A stretch of 64,000 nt of DNA. Source: Ixodes scapularis (taxonomy: Eukaryota > Arthropoda > Arachnida > Ixodida > Ixodidae). Within the stretch, counting starts at the first letter, position 1. Each line of letters opens with the position of its first letter. A model generated the notes under the pieces. It was not told the origin of the DNA. It did no database searches and saw only the letters and a program-made list of their open reading frames with translations. The translations under genes and the position numbers were made by a program. Shown here in pieces: positions 1 to 11,653 of the stretch. Location of the stretch: the NCBI RefSeq assembly GCF_016920785.2, contig NW_024609857.1, positions 72,662,252 to 72,726,251 on the forward strand, given 5' to 3'.

Positions 1-825
1 ATGGCGGCCTTCTAATGACTGATAAAAGAAGACGTTGAAGATGCTCCTTAGCGGAGCTTGCGAGGCCTGTAAATTTGGAAGGTCAGTACGACGCGACGTA
101 GGAATGGAGCACAAGAGCTACGTAAGCGCTTATTTCTAATAACTCAGATTCAGTCAACCTGTGTGAGGCACACAATCGGCTTTAAAGCACTTTGGTGTAT
201 AGAATTTTCTCGAGGTATCTGAGTGGGTTGGAGCTTTCTTCTGAATGCAGGTTCTTGGTCACCGTCGAACTGAAAGTGATCGAGAAAGAACTCACTAAAC
301 AATTCCTCGCGTGCTGTTGACTTGCGAAAGTGACGGTGCCGATAAAAGTTCATTTCCGCCATTGATATGGCAAAACCTAAACTGCTTTACAAACCACCAG
401 ATGGCACTGAATTTCGGAAAGGGTCTATTGCGACGAGCGCTGTTCGTGAAAGTTGGCGGCTACACAGGAGTACGGCATCGTGCAACACAGCACGAGTCAC
501 TTGGTTCGGTGCCACGAGACTTCCGCAAACCCGTGAACAAACAAGAAAACAATCAACACGTCAGGCGATTGAGTCAATAGCATGACCACTCAAGGGATAA
601 AAGCAAGCGCTATGCAGTGGCAGAACGACGACGGCTCGAAAAGACACTAGCAGCTACGAGGAAAGCGCGGCCATCCGCGGCGGGCTCCCCCAGCCGGTCC
701 TTTTGTGACGCCGGCTGTCGGGCTTCCTCCTCTCTCCCCTTTCCCTCTGCTTCGGAGGGGCGTGGCTTCGGCGCTCCTTTGAAGGCGCTTTTCCGGTTAA
801 TCCGCGCAGAAAATGACCAAACGAA
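1..825. other. Unrecognised DNA; no clear gene
   Basis: No recognised protein or repeat family. Bases 640-790 are rich in G, C and CpG and differ from the AT-rich DNA after 1000. Several short open frames overlap on both strands; none shows a domain. One minus-strand frame with a possible splice donor is listed separately. Confidence 0.4.
150..362 (-). CDS. Tentative first exon, product unknown
   Basis: A 70-codon frame opens with ATGGCGGAA at 362 in a fair start context. It encodes a basic N terminus (MAEMNFYRHRHFRK). A GTGAGT splice-donor-like sequence starts at 295, so a coding exon of about 67 nt (296-362) is possible; the rest of the frame would then be intron. I recognise no domain and see no matching acceptor. 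It may equally be chance. Confidence 0.12.
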   Translation of the reverse strand: MAEMNFYRHRHFRKSTAREELFSEFFLDHFQFDGDQEPAFRRKLQPTQIPRENSIHQSALKPIVCLTQVD

Positions 826-837
826 TACGATATTCGT

Positions 838-985
838 TAACCATGTTGAATATACCTGAGACTGGGGTAGAAAAACATAAAAGTCGAAGAAACAGAACGG
901 GACAGGACGACGTCTCAAACTCAGTCTCAGGTATATTCAACATGGTTAACATCCACCAGCTCGCCTGCACCCTTACTATTGTATC
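838..985. mobile_element. Miniature Penelope-like foldback, 148 bp
   Basis: Bases 838-865 and 922-951 are inverted copies of one sequence (TTAACCATGTTGAATATACC and its complement). Between them lies sequence matching the end of the large PLE at 48.3-52.1 kb: the CTGAGACTGGGGTAGAAA block and the GACGTCTCAAAC block occur in both, in the same order. After the right arm comes a one-sided tail of about 34 bp (ATCCACCAGCTCGCCTG...). The same tail lies outside the left end of the large PLE on the opposite strand. The unit is flanked by the 12-bp direct repeat TACGATATTCGT at 826-837 and 986-997, read as a target-site duplication. It has no coding capacity. I infer a PLE insertion that kept only its terminal repeats. 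Confidence 0.75.
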
Positions 986-997
986 TACGATATTCGT

Positions 998-1680
998 GAT
1001 GGGTGAGGTCTCGTTAACTAGGTTCAGGTGTTTTTTCTCATATTTAAAACCACTTCAGCTTCCCTTTAAAATAGAAACTTACTAGGCTGCTGCTTTATAA
1101 AACATTAGTAATTAAGTTTCTTCTGCTTGAAAAGCGTGTATCTCTCAGACTGCTTGCATATTTGAATATAACTGCTATTCATAAATTTGAAGTTCTTACA
1201 TTGCCATAAAAATTGAAAAATAATACACAACATCGACAATAGTAAACACGGTGATTCGTCAGCGCCAAGGTGCTTGGAACTGAAATTGTTTATTAGAGGA
1301 ATGTTGCATTTATACACGCATCAGACGTGTTAATTTATTGTCATCTGAAACAAGTGCCATATGGCTTCGCGCTGAAGAACACAGTCGGCTTGAATTGAGT
1401 TTGGCGAACTCACTTCAGTCGGCCCAGTGTGTTGCCTCGATGGCAGTGTTTTATGAGTAAAACGTAACACTGAAACCAAAAACGTGGCGGAAAATAATTT
1501 TATTCTAAGAAGAATTAGAAAAGCGATAAAGAGAAAGAGAGAAATGTCCTTACAAAAATAAACAGTAAGGCGTCTAAGCCTTATACATTGGGCTAACAAG
1601 AACAAATTAGTCGACAGTTTATTATGCAGTAGGAGTATCGTCTTCCAGAGTATGTCAACATTGCTACCTACTGTAGAGTG
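998..1680. other. AT-rich DNA, nothing recognised
   Basis: Two minus-strand open frames (1105-1317, 1330-1605) show no domain. No repeats are visible at this scale. Confidence 0.4.
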
Positions 1681-1689
1681 AACATTTAG

Positions 1690-1900
1690 TCAGTGCACTA
1701 CAACCGCTAGCCTGGGGTCTTTAACGTGCACCACGCAGTAGTGATACATACAACATATAGTGATACAAGCCGGTACGTTACCCATCCAGACTGAAACGGG
1801 CAGGGGAGGAATTGAACCCAAGATCCCTCGGTTCTGCAGCGCGAGCTTTCGCTCTACGTGCTCCGAGCTGATGTGCACTAGCCCACTCGGCCACCGATGC
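1690..1900 (-). mobile_element. tRNA-derived SINE, Ser/Leu-like head
   Basis: On the minus strand, bases 1899-1801 resemble a class II tRNA with a long variable arm: an A box (TGGCCGAGTGG, 1883-1893) and a B box (GGTTCAATTCC, 1809-1819). Downstream comes a body containing GCACGTTAAAGACCCCAGG, a segment I recognise from SINEs widespread in ticks and molluscs (usually ACGTTAAAGAACCCCAGG). The acceptor stem does not pair well, so this is a SINE rather than a tRNA gene. The 3' end is near 1690 without an obvious A-tail. Confidence 0.7.
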
Positions 1901-4070
1901 CTCCAGACTTTAGGCTGAGATATGCCGAGACTAGAGCCGCAAAGACCGGGTGAAAGACGACTACAAAGCCATCACGGATAGATCTGCTTCTTTTTTATCT
2001 CAGTCGGTGATGATTCATCAGTTTCATAAAATTGGAGCAAAAATACAAACGTTAATTAACCTAACATTGCCTGGTAATCTGACTACATTATAGAAACAAA
2101 TATTTCCTGTACACTTGCACTTATACTTTGACATCTTACGTGTCTAATCGTATTGTACGCATCCTTGTTGCCATGGTTTCCGAGTGACACCCATTTTTCC
2201 TTCCCGTGGAGCACCGAGACACTTAAAGAGACATTCGGTGAGCTGAAGTGCACTAAATAAACCAGACTGACAGGGGAATTAAACGCGCTTAGTATTGCAT
2301 ATATTTTAACCCATCTAGATTTTGCTGAGTAGAGGGACTCTGCGAGAATCGCCGATGTTGACTTTCATTAGAAGCGTAATGCTTGAAGTCTCGCTTAGGT
2401 GTGTAATAAGCCATAGACGTGAACCCATACATTGTTTGCATATTCCTTGTCTTGAAAGCATTAGAATTTGGGTACCGAAATTTGGTTTCTGTTGAAACGT
2501 CTCCTAATGAAACGAATAATCCACGTTGCGATTAGCTAAAGAGTTTGCCAGAGTCTAGTATTGCTACACTACATAAGAAGAATAACTCCCTTCAGTTTTG
2601 ATGAGAAGATATCTTAGCATAATTTGTGCATGCATGGAAACTCAAGCAACGGTAATAGACCTCGCAATATACTTTTTTTTTAGAAAGTCCGCACCCACGC
2701 CTGTCCGTGCTGGACACGAGGGTTGAGCGTTCGACGATGACTCGGATTCAACAACGCGCTTCGTGTCCAAGCAATGGCTATTGCCAATGTTGCTCGATGG
2801 GCTTTTAAAAAAGGGTACCCCGTAAGGGATGACATCGCAACATGGCGGTGTGCTCCAAACAAACCGTTGCTAGGAGCATTCTTATGGACAAATGCATGGG
2901 TGCTCGACGTGATGTTCGAATTTGTCGGGCAAAAAAAGTAAACGATTTGTTGTAAGAATTGTGTCTACTCATTATCTCATTACGAAGACGTTTTCTATTG
3001 TCTCGGTAAAATAAAAAGAGGATAAAAACGCGTAATAAAGTTTCAAAACCGAGTTTGCCTTGCCATATGGCTTCGCAGGCTCAGGGATTCTTCCTGAGGG
3101 ATTACGGGACTGCGTCAAACTAAATTTGCGACGAGTGACGAAAGTTTATCCTGGGGGTCAACTTTCTGGGAGATTTTGGAAGCGAAGAGTGTCCGTGCCT
3201 CCCGCGCACAGCTTTGAGCGAATCTCGAGGTGGGCAAGCTTCCGTAATGTTTGAGAAGAGTGAAAAGCGTGTGAAACCGATTTACGTACAACGACGACGT
3301 GAAGTGTATCAACGTCGAAATACAGGCCAGCACACGTTTCAAGGACTTCTGACTGCGCCCGTCGGTCGGCGCTCGGCGAGGCACGAAGCCACATCGCCGC
3401 TAAAACGCTGCGATACATCTCTTATTCCTCGCACCATCGTCCTATAATCGATCGCGTGTGCGCATCGATGATTCGTTTCCGAATATCGCATCTAACTCAC
3501 CTTTCGATCTGTACATGTTTCGAGTGCCTGCGTCACTTCTGATTGATCACGCTTGTGTTGTCCTGACATGTGTTTTGTTCGGTTTCTTGTGTGTCGTTCA
3601 GTAGCGTAAGTTTACCTCATGTTTAGATATCTGTTTCGTTTAGCAGACTTATTGCCAAATTACCCAAGCATCAACGAGAACGCTGGAATGTAGATCTACG
3701 TGCAGCACCTGGTGGCGTCTCCAGCAGTAACTGTTCTAAACCATAAACCTAAAACAAATGATATCTTGCACGAGCGTACATCAACGCCCTATTTTGGTTA
3801 TTTACTTCGATGCTTTTATATGGGGAAAGGAACCGGGTACGGCACGTAGACCTACAGCCCCAACATTCTCCTTGATGCCTGGGTAATTTAGCAATAAGTG
3901 TATTAATTATGTGACTAAGAAATGAATGTGTCTCATTTCATACTTGTTTAATTCCACTAATTTGGTTACATCAAAATTAATTTCACACATTCGATACATG
4001 CGTTTAATTTCACTAGGCTCGGAACGTAGACGCCACGCACAAAACTTATGGCCGTGTCGCTTACATAGCC
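1901..4070. other. No recognised feature
   Basis: Short overlapping frames on both strands near 2680-2862 and 3060-3447 show no domain. The 3060-3450 part is locally GC-richer. No inverted or direct repeats stand out. Confidence 0.4.
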
Positions 4071-4072
4071 TA

Positions 4073-4093
4073 CCCCCCCCCCCCCCCCCCCCC
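4073..4093. repeat. C21 homopolymer
   Basis: Twenty-one consecutive C, followed by TTTCTTC. The opposite strand has potential to form G-quadruplexes. The length may be affected by sequencing or assembly. Confidence 0.9.
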
Positions 4094-4431
4094 TTTCTTC
4101 TAGTCCGGAATAGTCCGGAATGATATTGTTTTTCTTCCAACTTCCGCCTTCTCCTCTAGAATATGCAAAACTTTATTCATGAAATATTTTATTCTTCAAT
4201 TCTAGTTTCTTTTAAACCTAGCTACAGAATTTAAGCTTTTATGACTAGCTGTCAACATCGACAATCAAATCCGCAATCTTTATTTACTCATCACTAAATA
4301 TCGATACCAAAACTAACTTTAACTTACAAACAGTTTGCATTTCGTTTTGCCGACTACTATTCTTACTTATCTTCGTACGACAATAACCAATATCTCGGAG
4401 AAGCCTTTAGGTCATTAGCGTTTTCTCGACT

Positions 4432-4433
4432 CC

Positions 4434-4464
<31 letters not shown>

Positions 4465-4477
4465 AAAAAAAAAAAAA
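4432..4477. repeat. C23-A23 double homopolymer
   Basis: Twenty-three C (4432-4454) run directly into twenty-three A (4455-4477). The mirrored arrangement (T run then G run) occurs at 33951-33988 and 40000-40050. The shared polarity suggests a common source, perhaps an element tail. Confidence 0.9.
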
Positions 4478-5779
4478 GTCATTATTTTGCCGCCGAATCC
4501 TCCTTTGGGTTCGAATTGTCGGATAAAGAACGATTTTCTCCAAACCGCACATGGATACAATAAGTAGCTTGGCCCACATTCGTCCGCAAACGCCGCTGTG
4601 GAGCACTGGATTGAGAAACATTGTAACTTCAGTTTCGCAGTTACGACTATACCTTTTTCTTTTTTATTCAATGAAATTTTATTTTTCTCTGTCTCCAAAT
4701 TGAAGTCAATCCGTTAATGAAAATCTCTTTCCAAGTGCTGCAGTAAGAGAGCATGATACGGTCCCGGCCTCCCTCTTGACAAGCCCGCACTTTCGGAACC
4801 GCCCATCAGGGGTAGAGAATCCTGTACACCACAGAAATCTGTCTCGCAATCTAAGATGTGGGCATTACAAGAAAAAAATTCTTCATTTCAGACCAAAGCG
4901 ACCGCCTTCTGAAGGCGAAGTAAAAAATTATGAGAGGAGAAAACTTCTATTTCCCAATAGTTCGAAAGTTGGGAGGCAATCGTTATTCCGCAACGGAAGC
5001 GAACACGTTTCAAAGAAATGACCGTCGGAACGATGTAAAAGTTGTGTCTGAAGCGATCGATACCCGCGTGGAACACCATTCCCTCTGTCAGACGTGCCTA
5101 AAGCTGTGATTAGAGCTTATTAGACGGCGAAGAGAATCTTTGGCGAAACGAGTACTTTCAAAATTAAGCGCCTTAAAACTAAAAAAAAAGAACTTGATTT
5201 TTTTTTTTAGTTTGAACGCCACTAAGATGAAAGCGCAATTGGATTATTAATTTCCAGTACATGATTTTTCGTGTTTCTCTTTCACCCATCTAGAAAACAA
5301 AAGAAGTATCGGAGGGCTCGTATCATAGATTCTACTTTGAGAGGTCCTTCACTGGGACACTCTCTCCATCTCCTCTCTGGGGAAATATAGCGAGAAGCCA
5401 CGAGCAGCAGTTTCCCCTCCAACTTCCCGGGGGATTTTGTCCCGATGGCTGGCGCTATGATGTCAAGCTAAAATACACATAAGTGAGTCGCCCCTTTTTC
5501 TGCGGTCTCTCCCTCTTACATAAAATGTTTATTCGCCTACCATGCACAACAAGGACACGTGACGTTAGCGCTTAATGGGATATCGTTTATGTCGTAGTTC
5601 GTGTGCAATAAAACCATGTTTTCGGCAACACAATAGTATTTTTTCCTCAAAATATTCGGTACTTATTTTGTATTTAACATTGGAAGAATGATAATAACTG
5701 CATGAACACGATAATAGTCACGATAAAAATACAGCATAGTTTTATTTGTCCAAAAATAAATAGCCAGTACAAACAAATT
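4478..5779. other. No recognised feature
   Basis: Weak open frames only (4776-5021 plus, 4888-5079 minus). AT-rich, with small A and T runs near 5180-5210. Confidence 0.4.
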
Positions 5780-6606
5780 TATATGGGTGGTTTCATTTCA
5801 AATCGGGCAGGCTAAAATATTATAATATTAATTCTGACGAAATAAATATATATTTCCAGGGCATTTCTCAAATGAAGGAGGGCATAAATCGCATGTTCCC
5901 TAGATTTTTTGTGCTCGAGTTACGAAGCGTAGAAGCCTTAGTGGCAGAAACTAGTATTTTTGCCTGCCGTCGCAGGTCGCGTGTTTGACACCCTCTGCTG
6001 CCGCAACTATTTTTCTTCTACCATCTTAACTTTTCCCTCCTCATGTAACAGGTACTATAAAGATACCTCAAATTATTCAAATGATTTTAGGATTTTTTTT
6101 ATATGTCAAATTTGTTGTTTAGGTCGATTTTCGGTCACCTTTGACAGGTCCTTACTTTGTCTGTACTTAAGGTAAATTTTCTTTCTTTACCCCTCCTAAA
6201 AGCCGGAAGCAAGCCAATATAGATATAACAATACCATTTTGATCTGCTGAGTAGCCACACCGCCACCTTTACGTAAACGTTGTGAGAAATAACAAATGTT
6301 GAAAGTTTGAAATAAATTTTTTTAAAAAACATTATTTTTGTAAATTTTCATTTTTTTTAAATTCTTCTAGATGTAATACTCAACTACAAGGAAAAACAAT
6401 GTAGAAATGTAATATTTTGGTACTATGTTCTCTATCTGAGCCGCAACCGTGTGAAATGTGTGCTCATTTGACTAAAATACAGCAACCCTAACGGCATTCT
6501 GCGCCTTTACGATTTGGAAAATATTATTTTATTTTGGTTTACGTTTTCAAAGAGGAACGTAAAGTAGGCGAACTCGTGATATTCATTCTAATTTGAAATT
6601 TGAAAT
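5780..6606 (+). repeat. Left long inverted repeat
   Basis: Pairs with 8040-8912 in reverse order: 6199 with about 8450, 6401 with about 8260, 6600 with about 8043. The outer end reads TGGGTGGTTTCATTTC; the partner reads TGTGGTTTCATCTC on the opposite strand. Indels and substitutions are frequent, so the element is old. Confidence 0.75.
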
Positions 6607-6965
6607 AGGAGCGAAACGACATAAGTACATTACAAAGCAATGAGTAACAGGTATATACAAATCAAAAGGCAACGCAACATGTCAACAAAAACAAAAAAAA
6701 GAACCATATAGAACGGTTCAAAGTAAACAAGCCTGGCTACTCATTCTACATTCTATTACGATTGAATTATGAATTCTCACACCATTCAAATCTTGTACGT
6801 AGTTTTTCTGGAATTTGTTTAACGAGTTTCAAAAGTGGATAAAAAAATACATTCCCCACTTCTTCATCAGAGGCGGCCAGCGAAGAGCCGTATTGATCGA
6901 GAAAGCTCATGTACAGTCAACGTGCCTTCTTCTTGTAATTCGATTTTACTGAAAACTGGAGTGTC

Positions 6966-7584
6966 GTGAGACAGCGCGCTGTGCAGGGACATCACTGGAA
7001 GAGCAAGATGGTTTACATCTTTACCTGCGTGGCTACAACCGAGCAGGGAATGTTAAGCTTCGGCGTAGTGAGCGACGACATCGTCCTGGACTCGTCCCAC
7101 GCGCTCTTTGCGCTCAACGTCGTCAGAGGGCGCTGGAGGAAGTATTGCCTATTTTTTTGCAACTCGTTTGTATTTCAGACGGTGCTCCAAGCCACTTAAC
7201 GATAGGCACCTGGTGCAGAAATTCAAGAAGAAGAATGTCATCATTAAGTGGATATCCTCCGCATCACGGCACAGGAAAAGCTCGTGTGATAGAGTGGGCG
7301 GCGTGCTTAAGCAGCAGGCGTCCAGGCATAACTTGACGACTACAGAACTGTACTCAATAACGAACGAGCAAAGCCTTCTTGAGGCACTCAGATTGAAAGT
7401 CAAAGGGATCGTTCTACTCTCAATCGCCAAAAAGAAGCTCACGCATTTCCGGGAGCTCAAGAAAAAAGAGTGGGAGAAGGTAAATCCACCAAGGGGCATC
7501 CGATCCTCACACGTGTGGAAGAAGACACTGCAGGAAGGCGCCTTGAACGTTGCCCAAGAAAAGATTTGCGAAAGCCCAAAGTAG
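6966..7584 (+). pseudogene. Transposase-like fragment, frameshifted
   Basis: Three frames carry consecutive parts of one protein. Near 7050-7110: FGVVSDDIVLDSSHALFAL. Near 7170-7195: ISDGAPSH. From 7240 to 7330: WISSASRHRKSSCDRVGG, then KQQASRHNL. The order SDD / SDGA.SH / A..HGK..CDG.GG..K..A.R resembles proteins I recall in animal transposons usually annotated as uncharacterised. The HGK and CDG motifs are altered here (HRK, CDR). At least two frameshifts separate the blocks. It lies between the long inverted repeats and may be their former transposase gene. The family name is unknown to me. Confidence 0.5.
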
Positions 7585-8039
7585 CTGCACAAGTGTCAAG
7601 GCATGCACTTACCTGCTTTGTGTCCCGACATTCAGAAGATAATCATTGAATGAGTGCCGGCCTGTTCAAAATTGCAACCGTGGACTGCGTGGCCCTCACA
7701 CAGTGTAAAAACTGATTCACAGTTACGTCGGTCAAGTAAAAACATGTACTGCCTTTGAAAAATGTGCCATCGATGTTTCTTTTTTCTTTTTTCGGTGCGC
7801 ACGTTTTTATCATTACTGAGGTGCAAGAACTGTGCAGTCAACCGTCGGGGATCAGCAAGATGTAAGGATAACCAAACCCGGCGCATATTTCCAGAAGATT
7901 GATGTACAAGATTTGAATAGTGTGAGAATGTATCATTCAATCGTAATAGGCTGGATAATAAGTAGCCACCCTTGTTTACTTACGAAAACTTAAATGTACG
8001 TGTTACTCATTGTTTTGTAGTGTGCTTGTGTGGTTTCTT

Positions 8040-8912
8040 TCCTATTTCAAGTTCTAAATTACAATGAATATCAAGAGTTCGCCAACTTTAAGTTTATTTT
8101 TGGAAACGTAAGTAAAAATAAAAAAAAAAGTTTCGAAATCGTAGAGGCGCACAATGCCGGTAGGGTTGCTGTATCTTAGTGAAATGAGCACACATTTCAC
8201 ACGATTGCGGCTCACATCAAAGACATACAACCAAAATATTACATTTCTAGATTGTTTTTTTCTTGTAGTCAACTATGATATCTAAAATAATTTAGAAAAA
8301 TAAACATTTACAAACTTGGGGTTCTTGAGAAAATCGACTTCAAACTTTCAACATTTGTTATTTCTCACAACGTTTATGTAAAAGTGTCGGAGCGGCTACT
8401 CAACAGATTCAAATGGTATTATTATGTCTATACTGGGCTTGCTTTGGGCTTTCTGTAGAGCTAAAAAAAAGCTAATTTACCATAAGTACACACAAAGTGA
8501 GGACCTGTCAAATTTGACCGAATATCCACCTGAGTGACAAGATTAACATTTTTTCTTTAGAAACATAAAAACAAATTGTTGAATAAACTATTTAAATACA
8601 TCAAAGTATCTTTATATTTCCTATTAATTGAGGGTTAAAAGCTAAGATGGTGGAGGAAATACAGTAACGGCAGCAAAGGGTGTCAAACACGTGACCCGCG
8701 ACAGCAGGCAAAAATACTAGTTTCTGCCACTGCGGCTCCGACGCTTCGTAACTGGAGAACAAAAAAATCTAGAGAACATGCAGTTTGCGCCCTCCTTCAT
8801 TTAAAAGTGCCCCCAAAACATATATTGTTCCTCCAAAACATATATTGTTTTGTCAAAATTAAAAATTACACCCTTTTAGCCTGGCCGATTTGAGATGAAA
8901 CCACAGATATAA
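8040..8912 (-). repeat. Right long inverted repeat
   Basis: Inverted partner of 5780-6606. Its outer end reads GAAACCACA near 8900-8910. It contains two adjacent copies of CAAAACATATATTGTT (8815-8850) that the left arm lacks, a small internal tandem duplication. Confidence 0.75.
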
Positions 8913-9181
8913 AGAAAGCAAAAGCATAAGATAGTCATGAAGCTTTTAAAGGGAACTTCCAAACAAAATATAAATTATTGCATCTCCCAAGCTACTCAGA
9001 GTTTACACATATGCGCCAGATCTTAATAGGTGTTAATCCGGATCCCCAAAGCTCGAATGTTACCCGTATCTTAACTTCAAAAATATTCATATTATCAGGA
9101 AAGGATTTACGCTCAGATTTGCTCCAGAAATGCGATAACTGAGATGTTTTATCATGACACTTGTCTGACTATTTCCCGCGG

Positions 9182-9978
9182 TCTATAGGGCAGCTTTTGA
9201 AGGTTTCGAGCTGACCGTAGAGGAAAACATGGAGAAGAGAAAAAATGAAAGACGTTTACAATTCTCTGTAACGCCGAATTAGAGCGCAGCTCTTGAGGAG
9301 GTAGAGGGAGGGTACGGAAAGGAGGGTATGCTCTTTCGTTCTCTCCACTCCTCCTCCCCTGCTCCCCTCCTATTTACCGGTAAACTTTCGCTAAATTTTC
9401 CGCTAAATTTAGCGGGAAGTTTTTTTAGTTAAATTTAGCCGGAACAGCTCCCACTAAATTCAGCGCTAACATTTACCTGCTAATTTTGCGGAGAAATATT
9501 TCCGCTAAACTTAGCGGTGAATTTTTTCAGCTAAATGTAACGGGAAATTTTTTTTTATAAATTTAGCAGGGACATTTTTTTGCTAATTATGAAGGGGAAT
9601 GGTTTCCGCTCGATTTTGCGGGGAATTTTTTCCGCTAAACGTAGCGTGGAATTTTTTTCCGCTAAATTTAGCGGGGAAATTGTCCCATAATGCAACGCGC
9701 GGTTACGCCCGGTTGCATTATTCCCATAATGCCACGCGCGCGGTTACGCCAACGGCGGCGCCGCTTAAGCCGGAAACGGGCGGCTAGGAGCTGCGCTTTA
9801 AAAAGAGACACTGTTGGACTATCAACCACTTAGTGAAAATATTCTTCTTCGTCCATACGCATGAATTAATTTTCTCTCCTCCGCTTTCCCACTCCGTTCA
9901 GCTGGAAGCCTTCTAAGGCATGTCAAACCAACCAGCTCAGCTCCAAGCAATCACAACTTATCTATAGGGCAGCTTTTG
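9182..9978 (-). mobile_element. Shared-end, variable-core element A
   Basis: The 18-bp direct repeat TCTATAGGGCAGCTTTTG occurs at 9182-9199 and 9961-9978, a likely target duplication. On the minus strand the element has a 5' block (about 9796-9690) with GCGCAGCTC, TTTCCGGCTTAAGCGGCG and GCGTAACCGCGCG...GCATTATGGGA. The same block occurs at 25881 and 31066. The 3' block has CCTCCTCAAGAGCTGCGCTC and AATTCGGCGTTACAG, shared with 31460-31500. Between them lies a repeat array. No coding capacity. The long duplication favours copy-out (retro-type) insertion, but the class is unknown. Confidence 0.6.
9378..9690. repeat. Array of GCTAAATTTAGC words
   Basis: About ten diverged copies of a roughly 30-bp unit built around CCGCTAAATTTAGCGGG plus a T-rich spacer (GGAAATTTTTTT). 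The word is a near-perfect palindrome. This array occupies the position that TGACGTCA arrays hold in the related elements at 25.9 and 31.1 kb. Confidence 0.8.
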
Positions 9979-11000
9979 GTTTCTGTTACTATGGGCTCTC
10001 TTTCACAGCCTGTTCATTTGCACGATCATTCTTCGTCCTAACGTTTTGTTGGGAATTCCAACGAAAGCAAATAAGAAGGCGGCAGCGAAGTAAACCTTTT
10101 TCTTCTGTTGTTCTTTACTATTATTGTTCGCTTTGTAGTCGTAGAACACTGTTAGAGTTTAAGCGATAGGATTAGTACAGGGTGACACAAACATTTCAGC
10201 CTCAGTTTGTGCAATAGATATTCGATTAAATTTGTCCTGTATGTACTTTTCAGCTTTAGCACTAATGCTAGCGTCAAATGTTCGAACAAAGGTAATTTGA
10301 ATTGTTCAGCAAATATTTGTCATCTGTGACAAATATCAGTGATATACTTCCCTCATTAGAAATGTTTACAATGCTAACGAAACAAACGTTGGGGGTTGGC
10401 ATTTTGGGGAACCGTTGCTATATTGACCGAAGTAATATTTTACATAACATAGAGCTGAAAGAAATAAATCGCGTGACAGATTTAATAATCTTCTTAGAAT
10501 TTTATGCATTATTGATTTTATTAATATTCTTAGCGCCAAAAACATGCCTGCAAACCTTGGTTTACTTAGATTAATTTGAAATTAATGTGTTTGTTTGCTT
10601 CCAATGTCCCACAGGTCACTGAGAGTTTGGCTTCTAAAATCTACGAGGCCAAGTGAAGAACGTTACTCGCGAAAAAGTTTGATTGAAGGAACGAAAGTTT
10701 GTTTATTTACATACACGAAGAGGTCAACTTGCATTGATAGCTTTTCTGCTACTTCACCAAGAAAAAAAAAAGGAGCAAAGTAGGTTGGGGACTAGATAGA
10801 TTATAAGAAATAGAAAAGAGAAGATATATCATAAAACAAAACAAAAGCCAAATTTACAATGTTTTCCCGAAGGTTTAGAGTATTTTGGATGAACGAGTAT
10901 TAAGAAGAAAAATATTTGTTTCTTTCGTGACCACATGTCCCACCTGAAATATATATCACGCAGTGTTCGGCACTAGAAAAATTTCAGCGCACACGAGAAA
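9979..11000. other. Unassigned; may include LINE 3' UTR
   Basis: AT-rich DNA with no domain in its open frames (10302-10574, 10595-10783). The part next to 11000 may be 3' UTR of the minus-strand LINE, but I found no A-tail or target duplication to fix its end. Confidence 0.35.
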
Positions 11001-11021
11001 TAGCAGTATGTTTAGTTCATT

Positions 11022-11549
11022 TCACAGCCCGTCCTTTAAACGAGTGTCTCGCAGGAATCGCAGAAGAGCGCTGACGTCCTTGTTTTTATTTTGGCGTAAT
11101 GTCCAAGGGCCTGATATATGAGTGATTTCGATAGCTTGATCATGTTTTATATTTAGGGCTTGCATTAGCGTTTTTTTGTGTGTGTTTGTGTGATTTGTAT
11201 TGTATGCCACTGCTTAAAATATGTTTGATGTCATGAAGTACTGAACATATTGGGCATGTGGGTGAGTCAATTTTACTAATCATATGAAGACATTTCCTCG
11301 TGTATGCAACATTGAGGAGGGGCCGTTATATCCCAGTTTTATGTCCTCTATTCAAGTTGCTCAAAGTTCGAAATGTCATATCTGGGTCAGTGTTTTTATG
11401 TATGTGTAATGATAGCATGAATCATTCCATGACGCAGATATAATATATTTTTCGATCTTTCGCATTATGTAGTTAGCATCTGATCTTAAAGGAATTTCGA
11501 GGTAGTCTTCATTTTCTTAAGCCTCCCTAGCAGCCCTATCTGTATATCT
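11022..11549 (-). pseudogene. LINE ORF2 C terminus
   Basis: From 11549 downward the minus strand reads TDRAAREA, the end of RNase H, then a finger-like CPIC...HDIKHIL with the last Cys changed, then SALLRFLRDTRLKDGL before a TGA at 11022-11024. Arthropod LINE ORF2 proteins often end in this ALLRFLR pattern. The open part (11022-11210) is 62 codons. The upstream RNase H half lies beyond 13963, on the far side of the Ty3 and MITE insertions. Confidence 0.75.
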
Positions 11550-11636
11550 TGTGACGGAAGAAGAAGAAGTGATGTTCGGATTTGAAGGATAGAAGAGAAC
11601 AGCAGGGGCGAGATACGCTGAGATTAAAGCGTAATA
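11550..11636 (+). repeat. 5' LTR, 87 bp
   Basis: Starts TGTGACGGAAGAAGAAG and ends AAAGCGTAATA. It contains ATTAAA near its end; the 3' copy has AATAAA. At 87 bp it is extremely short for a Ty3-type LTR, and no TATA box is evident. Confidence 0.85.
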
Positions 11637-11638
11637 AC

Positions 11639-11653
11639 TGGTGTCAGAAGTGG
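11639..11653 (+). other. Primer-binding site
   Basis: TGGTGTCAGAAGTGG begins two bases after the 5' LTR. Its complement ends in CCA, as expected for a tRNA 3' end. I do not assign the tRNA. Confidence 0.7.

Larger units (their letters stand above)
5780..8912 (+). mobile_element. DNA transposon with long inverted repeats
   Basis: Two diverged inverted arms (5780-6606 and 8040-8912) enclose about 1.4 kb. Matching landmarks include the outer GGTTTCATTTCAAATCGG block, the TTGCCTGC...GGTCGCGTGTTTGACACCC block (5961 and 8704) and the CACAACGTTTATGTAAA block (6270 and 8378). The interior holds a broken coding region with motifs of an animal transposon-encoded protein (see 6966-7584). The ends are approximate and I found no clear target duplication. 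Long-arm elements of this kind occur in several DNA transposon superfamilies; I cannot assign one. Confidence 0.7.
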
